DNA from: Bartonella sp. AU18XJBT
GTDB lineage: Bacteria > Pseudomonadota > Alphaproteobacteria > Rhizobiales > Rhizobiaceae
NCBI RefSeq assembly: GCF_028618595.1
Contig: NZ_JAQITE010000015.1
Coordinates: forward strand, 1-47,970
DNA length: 47,970 bases
Direction: 5' to 3'
Shown here: in pieces, positions 38,420 to 47,013 of the stretch
Layout of the letters: each line of letters opens with the position of its first letter
Position numbering within the stretch: the stretch's first letter is position 1
The notes under the pieces: generated by a model
Told to the model about the DNA's origin: nothing
Seen by the model: only the letters and a program-made list of their open reading frames with translations
Databases searched by the model: none
Position numbers and translations under genes: made by a program

Positions 38420-38606
38420 CATTATAACATTAATAGCCTATTATTTCCTGTTTTTTACGCTTTTAAATATTTTAATATGGGTGCCAATCGTTGTCATTTA
38501 TTATCTGTTTATCAAGCGTGCACGGCTTTATTGTCGCGTGAAAAAAGAACTAAAATGCGTGTTGAATGAACGCGATATTGCCTTAAAACAGATTTCTCAA
38601 AAATAA
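38409..38606 (+). CDS. Array membrane protein, module B alone
   Basis: The 65-residue protein is MTSSIITLIAYYFLFFTLLN..., TM helices, then the B signature YYLFIKRARLYCRVKKELKC and VLNERDIALKQISQK. GGGGGACAAA precedes the ATG, which overlaps the previous stop by 11 nt. An in-frame ATG at 38391 is less likely. It demonstrates that module B can stand alone. Confidence 0.75.
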   Translation: MTSSIITLIAYYFLFFTLLNILIWVPIVVIYYLFIKRARLYCRVKKELKCVLNERDIALKQISQK

Positions 38607-38617
38607 AAAGCAGCAGA

Positions 38618-38950
38618 ATGTTTGATACAAAACAGCTTTCTCTTGTTTGGCAAGACTATAAGAAAATATTCTATATTTCTACGGTTATAGTGACGGCTCC
38701 AATAGTTATAACGGTTGTCGTTCAGATATGGAGAGGAAGGGACTTTGTTTCTTTTATCGTATTCGAGCCACTGACATGGATGCTTGCCTGTGCTTTTTTA
38801 TTCTTACCAATAGTTTTTATTATGCGTTTTATCGTGACTCGTCAGTTGAAGAAAATGATAGGGCAATTGGAAGAAGAGGTTGAGCAGAAAAAAGCTCCAG
38901 TCATATTATATGATGTGAATGAGGGAAAAGTGAGCGAGGGAAAAAAGTGA
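38618..38950 (+). CDS. Array membrane protein, module A alone
   Basis: The 110-residue protein begins MFDTKQLSLVWQDYKKIFYI, an A opening 'SL.WQDYKKI'. It has TM1 (about 20-37), TM2 (about 55-75, WMLACAFLFLPIVFIMRFI) and ends VTRQLKKMIGQLEEEVEQKK plus a polar tail. It starts 11 nt after the B gene, continuing the alternation. After its stop the array is interrupted by a pseudogene. Confidence 0.75.
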   Translation: MFDTKQLSLVWQDYKKIFYISTVIVTAPIVITVVVQIWRGRDFVSFIVFEPLTWMLACAFLFLPIVFIMRFIVTRQLKKMIGQLEEEVEQKKAPVILYDVNEGKVSEGKK

Positions 38951-39164
38951 AGAGAGGCTTTTATTGCTATGAGCCTTGCCTTTGACATGTTCATTAAGGA
39001 GCGCGGGGTGCATTTCACGTTTTATGCTTCTTTATATTTGTGCTGTGTTTTTGAAAAGCATTGAGGTTCTTGTTTGAGTAGGGCTCTTGCTTGAATGGGA
39101 TTTTTGCTTGAGCGGGTGCGGGGGAAGAGTGAGGAAGGGCAGTTTCTTAGATCTCTGGATAAAA

Positions 39165-39965
39165 AGGTTTTGTGCAATATGATTCTGGCATTGTGGGAGG
39201 CGCTGGTATACATGCTGCGGCTTGCCAAATATTAATCCTTATCATTTTGGGATTTTGCCAGATTGTCAACGGGGTTTTGAAGCAAAGGGGTGCATTTTCA
39301 GGCAAAGGGGGTGAAACTTTTTGAGGGAAAGGTAAGCGCTCAGCGTTTATGCCATGTACTTGAGGACGCTTTAGATAAGGGTAATGAACGTGGTTGATCT
39401 GGGAATGCGGTTGATCTTGGCAGCGTGCTTGGGCCTTTCAATATGGGGCACTCCCTTGGAAAAAGGAAATTGTAGCCCCCTTCAGTTGATTTCTTCTTTG
39501 CTGCGCACCCTTGGGGCTTGTGTATTGAGAGCTGATGTTAACACTTGATAGCTTTCTCACAAAAGCTTTATGGAAGGGAAGAGGCTGGGCTTTGAAAAAA
39601 ATATCAAAAAAATCTATTGGGGCCGGCTTTGCTAGATGGTTCAAGTGGTGGTAGCGAAAAAGCAACTTCGTTACGATTTTCTAGCACCAGTTGGCTTCTT
39701 CTTTGGAAAGAAGCTTATCTCTTGGAAATAAAAAAGCACTTAGAATTTTAAAGCCAGAGCCCCAAATTTGTGCAATAGAAGAAGATATTCTTATGAAAGT
39801 TTAATCGACGAGAAAAGAGAAGCCTTAAGACAGCAGAGGATACACTGTGCGTGATGAAAACATGATGTTTGAAGGTAATGGAAAAAAATGTAGCCTTGAT
39901 ATTGTCTTAATAAAAGATGAGGGATACAAGCGCTTAATATTGATGAACCCTCATTCATTGTGAGG
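39165..39965 (+). pseudogene. Decayed copy of the array's large soluble domain
   Basis: It aligns along its length with the C domain of the 40393-41541 gene: 'GGCGCTGGTATACATGCTG', 'GCGGCTTGCCAAA', 'GGTTGATCTTGGCAGCGTGC', 'CACAAAAGCTTTATGGAAGG', 'GAGGCTGGGCTTTGA', 'CCCAAATTTGTGCAATAGAA' and 'GAAGAAGATATTCTTATGAA' all have close counterparts there. Stops and indels break every frame. The expected module B before it is unrecognisable. Confidence 0.85.
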
Positions 39966-40022
39966 ACGAAAGCTTCAGTTCATGAAAATGGCTTAAAAAT
40001 TGAAACAAATGAGGGATAAAAA

Positions 40023-40379
40023 ATGAGGGGCAATGGAAAAAATGCACCATTGGACGAAGAACCACGGTCGTTTTCGCTTGAAGAAGCGTTTCTGACAAGC
40101 AAAAATTATAAAGTCATCTTTTGCATTGCTTTCATTGTGGCAGCTTTTAAAGTGGCATTTTTTATGTTTTTTAAGTGGGATTTGACAGAGTGGTGGAATT
40201 ATATCTTGTTCATTTTAACATTAATATTGGTTTTTATATCAGTGCTTCTTTTTGTGTTTATTCCTGTTGCCTTTGTGGTCCGTATCATTTTTACGCGTTT
40301 GTTGAAAAAAAAGATCGATAAGTTGGAGCAAGAAATCTGGAAGCGGAGCAAAACCGCTTCTCAACAAAACAGCGCGTGA
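40023..40379 (+). CDS. Array membrane protein, module A alone
   Basis: The 118-residue protein has the A opening FSLEEAFLTSKNYKVIFCIA, TM1 (about 35-52), a short loop DLTEWWN, TM2 (about 60-90, very hydrophobic) and the tail FTRLLKKKIDKLEQEIWKRS. It directly precedes the B-C fusion gene, with 13 nt between its stop and that ATG. Confidence 0.75.
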   Translation: MRGNGKNAPLDEEPRSFSLEEAFLTSKNYKVIFCIAFIVAAFKVAFFMFFKWDLTEWWNYILFILTLILVFISVLLFVFIPVAFVVRIIFTRLLKKKIDKLEQEIWKRSKTASQQNSA

Positions 40380-40392
40380 AGGGGTGGGGAAA

Positions 40393-41541
40393 ATGATAGA
40401 TATTAAAATGATAGATATTATTGTTATATTCTCGTGGGGTGCGGGCTTGACGCTTTTCACACTGCTTTCTGCTGTGGTCACGATGTTTATTTGGGCATTG
40501 TATTACTCTACTTTTAAGCGGGTGAGACTGTATTGCCAAGTGACAAAAGAATTAAGCCGCGTGCTTGAACAATCTGTTTATTTTGAGCAGCTTGGGGAAA
40601 TGCCGATGATTAAGCCGTTATCTGATGAAAAAGCTTTTTCTCTTTCTGATGAGGAAATCTTAACGATGGAAAGTGCAACGGTGCTGTTAAAAAGTTTGGG
40701 GTGGAAGGTGGAAATTGAAGGAAAAGGGGATCATTTGGCCACCTATTATTTACCAGATCGCGAAGTGCAGTTTCTTTATAATGCTGAGAAGGGGTATCCG
40801 CAATTTGATTGTGCAATTGTGGTGGGCTCTGGTATCCATGCGGCGGCTTGCCAAACGATAGACCCTTATAATTCTGGAGGCTTGATTGCTCTCGAATTGA
40901 GTTTTAATGTGAAGGGGTTGGAAATTTTTGAAGAAAAGGTAAGTGCCCGCCGTTTACGCCGTGCACTCGAGAAAGCTTTAGAAAAGGCAATGACAGAGGT
41001 TGATCTTGGCAATATGCTTCGCTCTCAATATAGAATCCTGCCTTGGGAAAACAAAGTTGTGGTCCCTCAGTTGACTTCTTATTCGCTGCGCTATCTTGCA
41101 GCTCTGGCATTGTTGGGTGATGTTGAAACCTTACACGCTTATCACACAAGCTTTATGGAAGGGACGAGGCTGGGCTTTGAGACAAGTATCGAAGAGGAGC
41201 ATCTGGAACGCGCGATGATAATCGCACAAGCGGTAGAAAAAACAAAGCAACCCAGTTATGATTTGCTTCAACAGGCGGCAAAGAATTTTTCCATGGAGGT
41301 GGAGAGCTATGAATATTTTAGAGCTACAGATCCCAATTTGTGCAATAGAAGAAGACATTCTTACGAAAATTTGATCGAGGAAAAAAGACAAGAATTAAGG
41401 CAACAGGGATATTTCGTTTACGAAAAGGACGCGATTTGTGAAGTTGATGGAAAAAATTATCGTCCTCATATTCTTTACATAAAGGATGGGGAGTTAGAAT
41501 ATATGGATGTAGAAATTAGGGTCGAGGAAAAAAATTATTGA
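40393..41541 (+). CDS. Array protein: module B fused to a ~300-aa soluble domain
   Basis: The 382-residue protein starts MIDIKMIDIIVIFSWGAGLT. Module B (about 1-60) ends WALYYSTFKRVRLYCQVTKE. From about 75 a soluble, presumably cytoplasmic domain follows: ATVLLKSLGWKVEIEGKGDH, a glycine turn AIVVGSGIHAAACQT, LELSFNVKGLEIFEEKVSAR, LRYLAALALLGDVETLHAYH, and a C-terminal beta-rich part YFVYEKDAICEVDGKNYRPH. I do not recognise the domain; it lacks obvious catalytic motifs. ATG 40393 has GGGG upstream (a GTG at 40384 is possible). A dead copy of the domain lies upstream. Confidence 0.8.
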   Translation: MIDIKMIDIIVIFSWGAGLTLFTLLSAVVTMFIWALYYSTFKRVRLYCQVTKELSRVLEQSVYFEQLGEMPMIKPLSDEKAFSLSDEEILTMESATVLLKSLGWKVEIEGKGDHLATYYLPDREVQFLYNAEKGYPQFDCAIVVGSGIHAAACQTIDPYNSGGLIALELSFNVKGLEIFEEKVSARRLRRALEKALEKAMTEVDLGNMLRSQYRILPWENKVVVPQLTSYSLRYLAALALLGDVETLHAYHTSFMEGTRLGFETSIEEEHLERAMIIAQAVEKTKQPSYDLLQQAAKNFSMEVESYEYFRATDPNLCNRRRHSYENLIEEKRQELRQQGYFVYEKDAICEVDGKNYRPHILYIKDGELEYMDVEIRVEEKNY

Positions 41542-41630
41542 GAAAAAATAAAGCGTTTAGATACATTAAAAAGAGCTTAAACCTAAAAATAGAGCGTAAA
41601 AAGCGCGAAGTGTAAAAACAGAGGGGATCA

Positions 41631-41993
41631 ATGCAGGAGAAAAATGCGACATTTGGAGAGTCTTTCTTTTCATTCAAAAAATTGACGATGTCTTCAGTGG
41701 AAAGCCGTAAAGGGGTGGAAAGTTGTAAAATAATAGGGCGTTCCTTTTTCATCATGTTTTGCACATGCCTTATCATGATGGCTTTAGAAGTTCCTGCAGG
41801 TGCAAAATCTCTGGTACAGCCGTTGCAATGGATAAAATGGGAAGGGATTGGTTCTCTTATTTTTCTCTTACCAGTGTTGATTTGGTTTTGTCTTCTCACT
41901 CCTCTTCCTATTTTGTGGGGGCTGCGCTCCGTTAAAGAGCGCAAATTGGAAAAAATAAAAGAAGAAACAAAGCAGCAGGAGATTAATCAATGA
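41631..41993 (+). CDS. Array membrane protein, module A alone
   Basis: The 120-residue protein has an A-like opening ATFGESFFSFKKLTMSS, KIIGRSFFIMFCTCLIMMAL (TM1), QWIKWEGIGSLIFLLPVLIW (TM2), then a basic tail SVKERKLEKIKEETKQQ. The closest match in the window is the 36715 product, over 'GxxxxLxFLLPxxIxF' and the tail. It sits 10 nt before the next gene. Confidence 0.75.
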   Translation: MQEKNATFGESFFSFKKLTMSSVESRKGVESCKIIGRSFFIMFCTCLIMMALEVPAGAKSLVQPLQWIKWEGIGSLIFLLPVLIWFCLLTPLPILWGLRSVKERKLEKIKEETKQQEINQ

Positions 41994-42003
41994 GGTTATA
42001 CGC

Positions 42004-42555
42004 ATGAGGAGTGAGTCCGCGGTTTTTATTTTGTTTCTGCCGGTTGGATGTTTTCTTCTAAATGCAGTTACAGTTTTTGCCATTTTTGTGAATATGATTA
42101 TTGTGGCGCCTTATTATTCTTTAATCAAGCATTTGAGGCTCTATTACAGAGTGAAGAAACAAAGACGTTTGATGAAAGAACAGCCGCAGCATTTTTGTTT
42201 CTTTGAAAAAAGTGGAAAAGAAAAAGAGAGAGTGCCGCAAAACTTAGCACTAGAAACACAGATAAGTTTCTATTCGTTAAAAAAATGGCTCGCTTTTTCA
42301 CGCAAAGATTATATCCTCCACGCATGCCTCTCTTTCATCATTATGTTTTTCAAAGCTTATGTCTATGTGATTTTCTTTAAAGGGATAGATGAGAGCAGAT
42401 TTGAATATTTTGCCATTCTCTTGCTTTTCTGGTTTTTTTTATCGGTATGTATTTTTGCAACGATCCCTGTTGGTGTGATCCTTCGTGAAATTTTAACTCA
42501 TCGATTGAAAAAGAAAATTCAGCAATTGGAAGAAGTGACTGAAGCAATCCAATAA
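42004..42555 (+). CDS. Array membrane protein, modules B-A fused
   Basis: The 183-residue protein has module B at 1-60 (FILFLPVGCFLLNAVTVFAI, APYYSLIKHLRLYYRVKKQR), a polar linker, and module A from about 80 (ISFYSLKKWLAFSRKDYILH, two TM helices), ending LTHRLKKKIQQLEEVTEAIQ. The same order is seen in the 37231 and 37832 genes. Confidence 0.75.
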   Translation: MRSESAVFILFLPVGCFLLNAVTVFAIFVNMIIVAPYYSLIKHLRLYYRVKKQRRLMKEQPQHFCFFEKSGKEKERVPQNLALETQISFYSLKKWLAFSRKDYILHACLSFIIMFFKAYVYVIFFKGIDESRFEYFAILLLFWFFLSVCIFATIPVGVILREILTHRLKKKIQQLEEVTEAIQ

Positions 42556-42602
42556 ATCAATTTATACTAAACAAATCAATTTATAAAGAGAAGGGGAATA
42601 AA

Positions 42603-42779
42603 ATGCATTACGAAATGGCGGTAGCTTGGACGGTGATTTTGATCATTCTGCTGGGGGGTGTTTTTGATTTGTTCTTAACAATACCCATTGTGGCACTGTA
42701 TATTTCTTTTATCAAACGTTTGATATCGTATTACAAGGTTACGAAACAATTAAATGCAGCGCTGAAAAAGCGTGTGTAG
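42603..42779 (+). CDS. Array membrane protein, short module B
   Basis: The 58-residue product MHYEMAVAWTVILIILLGGV..., with ALYISFIKRLISYYKVTKQL and NAALKKRV, is a lone module B. GAAGGGG lies 6 nt before the ATG. It closes the first array; tandem G-rich repeats begin about 50 bp later. Confidence 0.65.
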   Translation: MHYEMAVAWTVILIILLGGVFDLFLTIPIVALYISFIKRLISYYKVTKQLNAALKKRV

Positions 42780-42832
42780 CCTTCATGTCATGGGGGAGGT
42801 ATGAGTTTTAGATCATGCCATTGCTTCTGTCC

Positions 42833-43490
42833 ATTAATAGGTCAGTGATAGATTTGTAATAGGCTTCAATGGGGCTGTTTATCGGAAGTTTGCTGATTTT
42901 CTGTGAATTTGCAAAATCGTAAAAACGTGGAACTGTAATTGCTGAGATGTGTGGTTGGTGAAGAGCCGTGAGGGTTTTGGGCGTGGTTGGGGTGAAGAGG
43001 GCGCCAATGGAGGGGCTGGATTGTGAAATGCGCTGGAATAGGGGCGTTTGGTGAAAAGGGTTGGTGGAAAGTAATAGGCTGGTGATAGATTTGTAATAGG
43101 TTTCAATGGGGCTGTTTATTGGAAGTTTGCTTGTTTTCTGTGAATTTGCAAAATCGTAAAAACGTGGAACTGCAATGGCTGGGATTTGTGGTTGGTGAAA
43201 AGCCGTGATGGTTTTGGGCGCGGTTGAGGTGAAGAGGGCACCAATGGAGGGGCTGGATTGTGAAATGCGCTGGAATAGGGGCGTTTGGTGAAAAGGGCTG
43301 GTGGCAAATAATAGGCTGGTGATAGGGCGGTGATAGATCAGTGATAGGTTTCAATGGGGCTGTTTATTGGAAGTTTGCTTGTTTTCTGTGAATTTGCAAA
43401 ATCGTAAAAACGCGGAACTGTAAAGGTGAGGATTTGTGGTTGGTGAAAAGCCGTGAGGGTTTTGGGCGCGGTTGGGGTGAAGGGGGGCGA
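42833..43490. repeat. Three tandem ~237-248-bp G-rich repeats
   Basis: The anchor TTCAATGGGGCTGTTTA recurs at 42865, 43102 and 43350. Units contain GGAAGTTTGCT, GATTTTCTGTGAATTTGC, AAAATCGTAAAAACG, GGTTGGTGAA, GCCGTGAGGGTTTTGGGCG and GGAGGGGCTGG. The third unit is truncated. On the minus strand open stretches starting MKPIT recur in each unit, but they are proline-rich with no ribosome site. Confidence 0.9.
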
Positions 43491-44056
43491 AGTATGTTGA
43501 AGTGTTTTTTTTAAGGAGGGCGTTGAAATTTCTTTTAAAAAAGCTTGTCTGGTATAAGTATTAAGGGAAGACTATGGGCGGGAAGTCAACTCAAACCCGC
43601 TAAAATTTGGACTGTTGCAAGAGAGGATTTTCGTGGGAACCTTACGTTGCGTAGAAACCATTGTTCCGTAGAAACTGTCGTTCTTTGAGGTGTGAGGAGA
43701 AAGATCAGTTTTAAAATAGACAAAAATTCTAAACACAATTTGCTGTTTTAAGTTTTATACCATAACGCTCCATAAGATAACGCCCCACAAGATTATGCTT
43801 TATAAGTTGTGTGAGAGGGGGATAAGACATGTGAAGATCATAAACTGTGAGAGGGGGATAAGCCCGTGTGAGAAGGGTTAGAAACCGTTTGGTTCTGGAG
43901 CTGTTGAATAGGCATGCTGTTTAGAGGCGTAAAGGAGGGGGGATTGTTTGTTCTCAAAGCCCATGATTTTAGAGAGTATGGGCTATTCAAGAGGGTGTTT
44001 CGAGTATAGGTAGAGATTGGAGGGGGCACGGCTTCTTGGCAAAGCATAGGTATTGA
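43491..44056. other. Gene-free region
   Basis: It contains a weak R2-like stretch (GAAGTGTTTTTTTTAAGG..., CTGTCGTTCTTTGAGGTGTG), a 'GTGAGAGGGGGATAAG' direct repeat (about 43811 and 43848) and no supported gene. Confidence 0.5.
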
Positions 44057-44572
44057 TCATAAGTTTTGTTTATTCATATGGTTTTTTATGGCATCTAGGA
44101 CTTGTTGGCTTATCTCCTGGTGGGTTAGCCATCGTGAACCTTTTGGGGTTGTTTTTTGTCCTAATTGAATGGGGATAAAATCAACCTTGTTTTTGTGTGC
44201 GCAATCGATAATCATTTGATCATGCGTGTTGGAACCAAAAATATGAAGAATACATGGTGGTTTAGGCAAAAGAGCCAATCGTTCAATTAATGCGCAAGAA
44301 AATGCATGGGCGGGTGAATGAATCCATAATATGCAATATTTTAGATCATGCCATTGCTTCACAGCTTCTAAAAATTGTGCCTTTGATGCTGCACAATCAT
44401 AATCCAATGGTACACACATATGCTGTTTTTGCAATGCCTCAAGCTGGACTTTATGGGAAAGAAAGCGTGCAGCAATAATCACTTCTTGTGGCTCTAATGA
44501 TTGACACAAAGGGGAAAGCATCCCTGTGCCCCCTACCACTAAATAACGATAGTGCGCATTCTTTTTTTTCAT
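44057..44572 (-). CDS. Short-chain dehydrogenase-like Rossmann protein
   Basis: The 171-residue protein starts MKKKNAHYRYLVVGGTGMLS, an NAD(P)-binding glycine motif (GGTGML). It continues with a Rossmann core (VIIAARF, VPLDYDC) and ends with IPIQLGQKTTPKGSRWLTHQ EISQQVLDAI, a tail common to small SDR-like proteins of this type. The SDR Tyr-x3-Lys catalytic pair is not evident, so substrate and activity are unknown. GGGAGGGGG precedes the ATG. It lies 18 nt after the FMN reductase gene on the same strand; they form an operon. Confidence 0.75.
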   Translation of the reverse strand: MKKKNAHYRYLVVGGTGMLSPLCQSLEPQEVIIAARFLSHKVQLEALQKQHMCVPLDYDCAASKAQFLEAVKQWHDLKYCILWIHSPAHAFSCALIERLALLPKPPCILHIFGSNTHDQMIIDCAHKNKVDFIPIQLGQKTTPKGSRWLTHQEISQQVLDAIKNHMNKQNL

Positions 44573-44590
44573 GCCCCCTCCCTTATTGCT

Positions 44591-45154
44591 TTAAATCACA
44601 CCGCGTTGCTTTAAAAATGTGTACATTTCATCAGCAAGCCTTTCACAACGTGTTTGTACCTCTTTACTTATAACTTTCCAAGTACGACCTTCATCATCGG
44701 AGGAAAAATCTTCAGTGGAGGAGGCGATTTGACATTGGAGTGCATAACCATAAAGCGTGCGCACCACCGGCAATAAATGCTCACACGGTTGTGCGCATTT
44801 TTTGGCAGTACTCCCATGAGAGATAAGCCCAACAGGTTTATTTAAAAAGGCATTATAGCTCAAATTATCAAGAGCATTTTTTAAAACACCCGAATAAGAC
44901 CCTTGATAGACGGGGCTTGCTAGAATAACGCCATCAGCCGTTGCAATGGTTTTTACAAACTGGCGAACTGCAGCACTTGGATTAGCCTCAACCTGCTGAT
45001 GATAATCTGGATCTGTCATCGGTAAGGGCTGTTCACGCAAATCAACCCAATGGAGTGATGCACCCCGCTTCATGAGGCAATCTGCTAAATAACTGGCTAA
45101 AGTTCGTGTTAATGAAGGTTGACGCACAGACCCCAAAATAATTGCTATATTCAA
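44591..45154 (-). CDS. NADPH-dependent FMN reductase family protein
   Basis: The 187-residue flavodoxin-like protein has the FMN-phosphate loop GSVRQPSLTRTLA (8-20), the SPVYQGSYSGVLKNALDNLS motif (about 80-99), and KPVGLISHGSTAKKCAQP. The family reduces FMN or quinone-like substrates with NAD(P)H; specific members include SsuE and ChrR-like enzymes, and I cannot assign a substrate. The start codon is TTG, with AAGGA 9 nt upstream; no ATG is available in frame before the FMN loop. First gene of the operon with the SDR-like gene. Confidence 0.85.
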   Translation of the reverse strand: MNIAIILGSVRQPSLTRTLASYLADCLMKRGASLHWVDLREQPLPMTDPDYHQQVEANPSAAVRQFVKTIATADGVILASPVYQGSYSGVLKNALDNLSYNAFLNKPVGLISHGSTAKKCAQPCEHLLPVVRTLYGYALQCQIASSTEDFSSDDEGRTWKVISKEVQTRCERLADEMYTFLKQRGVI

Positions 45155-46185
45155 CAGGTTTTTCCTTTTTCACGATAAGTCTTACGCAAGGCTTATAAAG
45201 AATTGTAAGTAAAATGACGCATATCGCTATACTGTTCATAAAGAGCAATTGTGATGATACTGCATGGTCATAGAATCAATACATGCTAACAAGATTGTTG
45301 ACAAAACAACACCTCAAAACCACACCTCAAACTTGCAAGCGAATGTCAGTGCTTTCATTAATATTAAAACGCGTGATCTTTAAAATAGTGTCTGTCTCGC
45401 TGTGTTAGAAGCGCTTTTATGAGTATATTCTGAGCGATTGGCTTGCAAGATCCCCAATGAAAAATGGAAGATATCGTCATATTTTGATTTATATATTTTG
45501 AATGATCATTGATCCTTTTTAATTAGAATAAGAGAGTTGTAAGATTTTCTCATTTCAAATGCTCTTATTGCGTGATCATTTGCACATCAATGGAAGTGAC
45601 TTTTTTCATGTTTAAAGTGGGGGGGCGGAAAACAAGGGGGCGGAAAAAAATTGAGAAAAGAATAAAAATGTTTCTATCTTTTCAAGGGATAAGGGCTGTT
45701 GTAGGGCGCGCGTGCGGTATGGCTGTTTGTAGGGGGCGCGGGTATGGCTGTTGTAGGGCGCAGGGGGTAAGGTTGTTGTAGGGGCAGAGCGGGAGTATGG
45801 CTGTTGTAGGAGGCAGTGGATAAGGTTGTTGTAAGGGGTAGTGGGCGGCGTATGGGCATGGTGCTGGGTTATACTTTTTATTGAAACAATGGTGGTGATA
45901 GAGTTTATAGTAAGGGGGATATATTCATGAGGGCGCTATTATTATCCCCTTCATGGGGGCTGTTCATGAAATGGGGTGGAGGCGCGTTGGTTTAGAAGTG
46001 TTGAGAGACGTTTCTTTAAAACAAGCACGTGAATTGGCAAAATTGAAGTTATTGGCAACATAAATATGCAATACAAGTGTTCTCTTCGGTATTCTGTTTG
46101 ACGATAATGGACGGAATTTTACTTGAGAGATTGTTCGTGTCCTTATAAAGTTAGGGATAAACAGTTGTATAAAAAGGAAGAGCAA
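45155..46185. other. Gene-free region before the second array
   Basis: It contains an inverted R1-tail-like stretch (about 45480-45560), a G-rich short tandem repeat (45690-45852) and an inverted R1 left-end piece (46000-46100, sharing CACGTGCTTGTTTTAAAG). No supported gene. Confidence 0.5.
45690..45852. repeat. Short tandem G-rich repeat, about six units
   Basis: Units of about 25-30 bp built on TATGGCTGTTGTAGGG or TAAGGTTGTTGTAGGGG followed by GCGC/GCAG-type spacers. The + strand is G-rich with repeated GGG and GGGG runs, so it could fold into G-quadruplexes. Confidence 0.85.
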
Positions 46186-46743
46186 ATGAAGGGGGAAAAT
46201 TCCACATTTTATAACAAACTGTGCTCTGTTGTTTTTGGAAAATCATCTCGTTCTTATAAAGATCATATTATTATTTTTCTTATTTCTATCCTTATTGGGA
46301 TAGGTCATAAAGCTCTTTTGATCCCATTAGAATCCAAGTGGTCGTTGAGTGTATCGCAGGATAGCACTCTTTTAGCGCTCTTTGTGCTGCGTGAAGTCAT
46401 CATGGTATGTGTTGTTGCCTTGATGCTTGTTTTATTGGTGCTTTATCTCATCTTAACGTATTTGTTGAAAAAAAAGATTCAGCAGTTAAAAGAGGTTATC
46501 CAGCAACGGGGTCACACAACCGATCAACAAAATAATCCGTCAAAAAAAGATAGAGAAAAAATAAGCCGTTTTTTTATCGTATACTTTTGGTTGATATTTC
46601 TGCTAGACGTCTTTTTTCCTGCGGGTGTTGTCATGCTCATTTTAGAATTTTACTATTTTGTTTTCAAGCAGGTGAGAACGTATCGTAAAGTGAGACGGGT
46701 ATTAAAACGGGTAAGAAAAGAGAGTGACAAGGCGCTTTTGTAG
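46186..46743 (+). CDS. Array membrane protein, modules A-B fused
   Basis: The 185-residue protein starts MKGENSTFYNKLCSVVFGKS. Module A covers about 15-110 (SRSYKDHIIIFLISILIGIG, TM2 near LREVIMVCVVALMLVLLVLY, then LLKKKIQQLKEVIQQRG). Module B follows a linker (FFIVYFWLIFLLDVFFPAGV, EFYYFVFKQVRTYRKVRRVL, KRVRKESDKALL). The order is A-B, opposite to the B-A fusions of the first array. AGGAAGAG precedes the ATG. The gene and its 3' spacer are the first of at least three tandem ~0.9-kb units. Confidence 0.78.
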   Translation: MKGENSTFYNKLCSVVFGKSSRSYKDHIIIFLISILIGIGHKALLIPLESKWSLSVSQDSTLLALFVLREVIMVCVVALMLVLLVLYLILTYLLKKKIQQLKEVIQQRGHTTDQQNNPSKKDREKISRFFIVYFWLIFLLDVFFPAGVVMLILEFYYFVFKQVRTYRKVRRVLKRVRKESDKALL

Positions 46744-47013
46744 CTATCGTGAGGGGAAGAGGCAATGTTTGGAAGCTCGTGACATAGAGAAGAGGGGCTG
46801 AATGGTTGGAAAATCATCAGGCAAAGAGGAGAGCCTATTTTCGTTTGTAATGAGGAGGCTGCTCTTAATCATTTGGAAGAGCAACCGCGCTTTTAGAAAG
46901 TTTGGGTTTTTTGTTGAAAATAAGGGAAGCGCTATGCATCGCACTTTTAGTGGTTCTTAAAAAAGCGAGCATGAGATAAAGAAATGCATTTTTCATAAAA
47001 AAAAGGAAGAGCA
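46744..47013. repeat. Tandem-unit spacer, copy 1
   Basis: The ~270-bp spacer between array genes is repeated nearly identically at 47666-47936 (offset 922-923 bp; a few substitutions such as AAGAGGAGAGCC vs AAGGGGATAGCC). A ~66-codon minus-strand ORF inside is conserved only because the DNA is duplicated. Confidence 0.9.

Noticed and set aside
42879-43354. Minus-strand ORFs beginning MKPIT within the G-rich repeats
   Set aside because: They are proline/histidine-rich translations of a G-rich repeat, without ribosome binding sites, and are conserved only because the DNA unit is repeated.
42833-43490. Possible CRISPR array
   Set aside because: Units are ~240 bp, directly adjacent, without short repeats separated by unique spacers, and no cas genes are present. 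The ~27-bp G-rich repeats at 45690-45852 also lack spacers.
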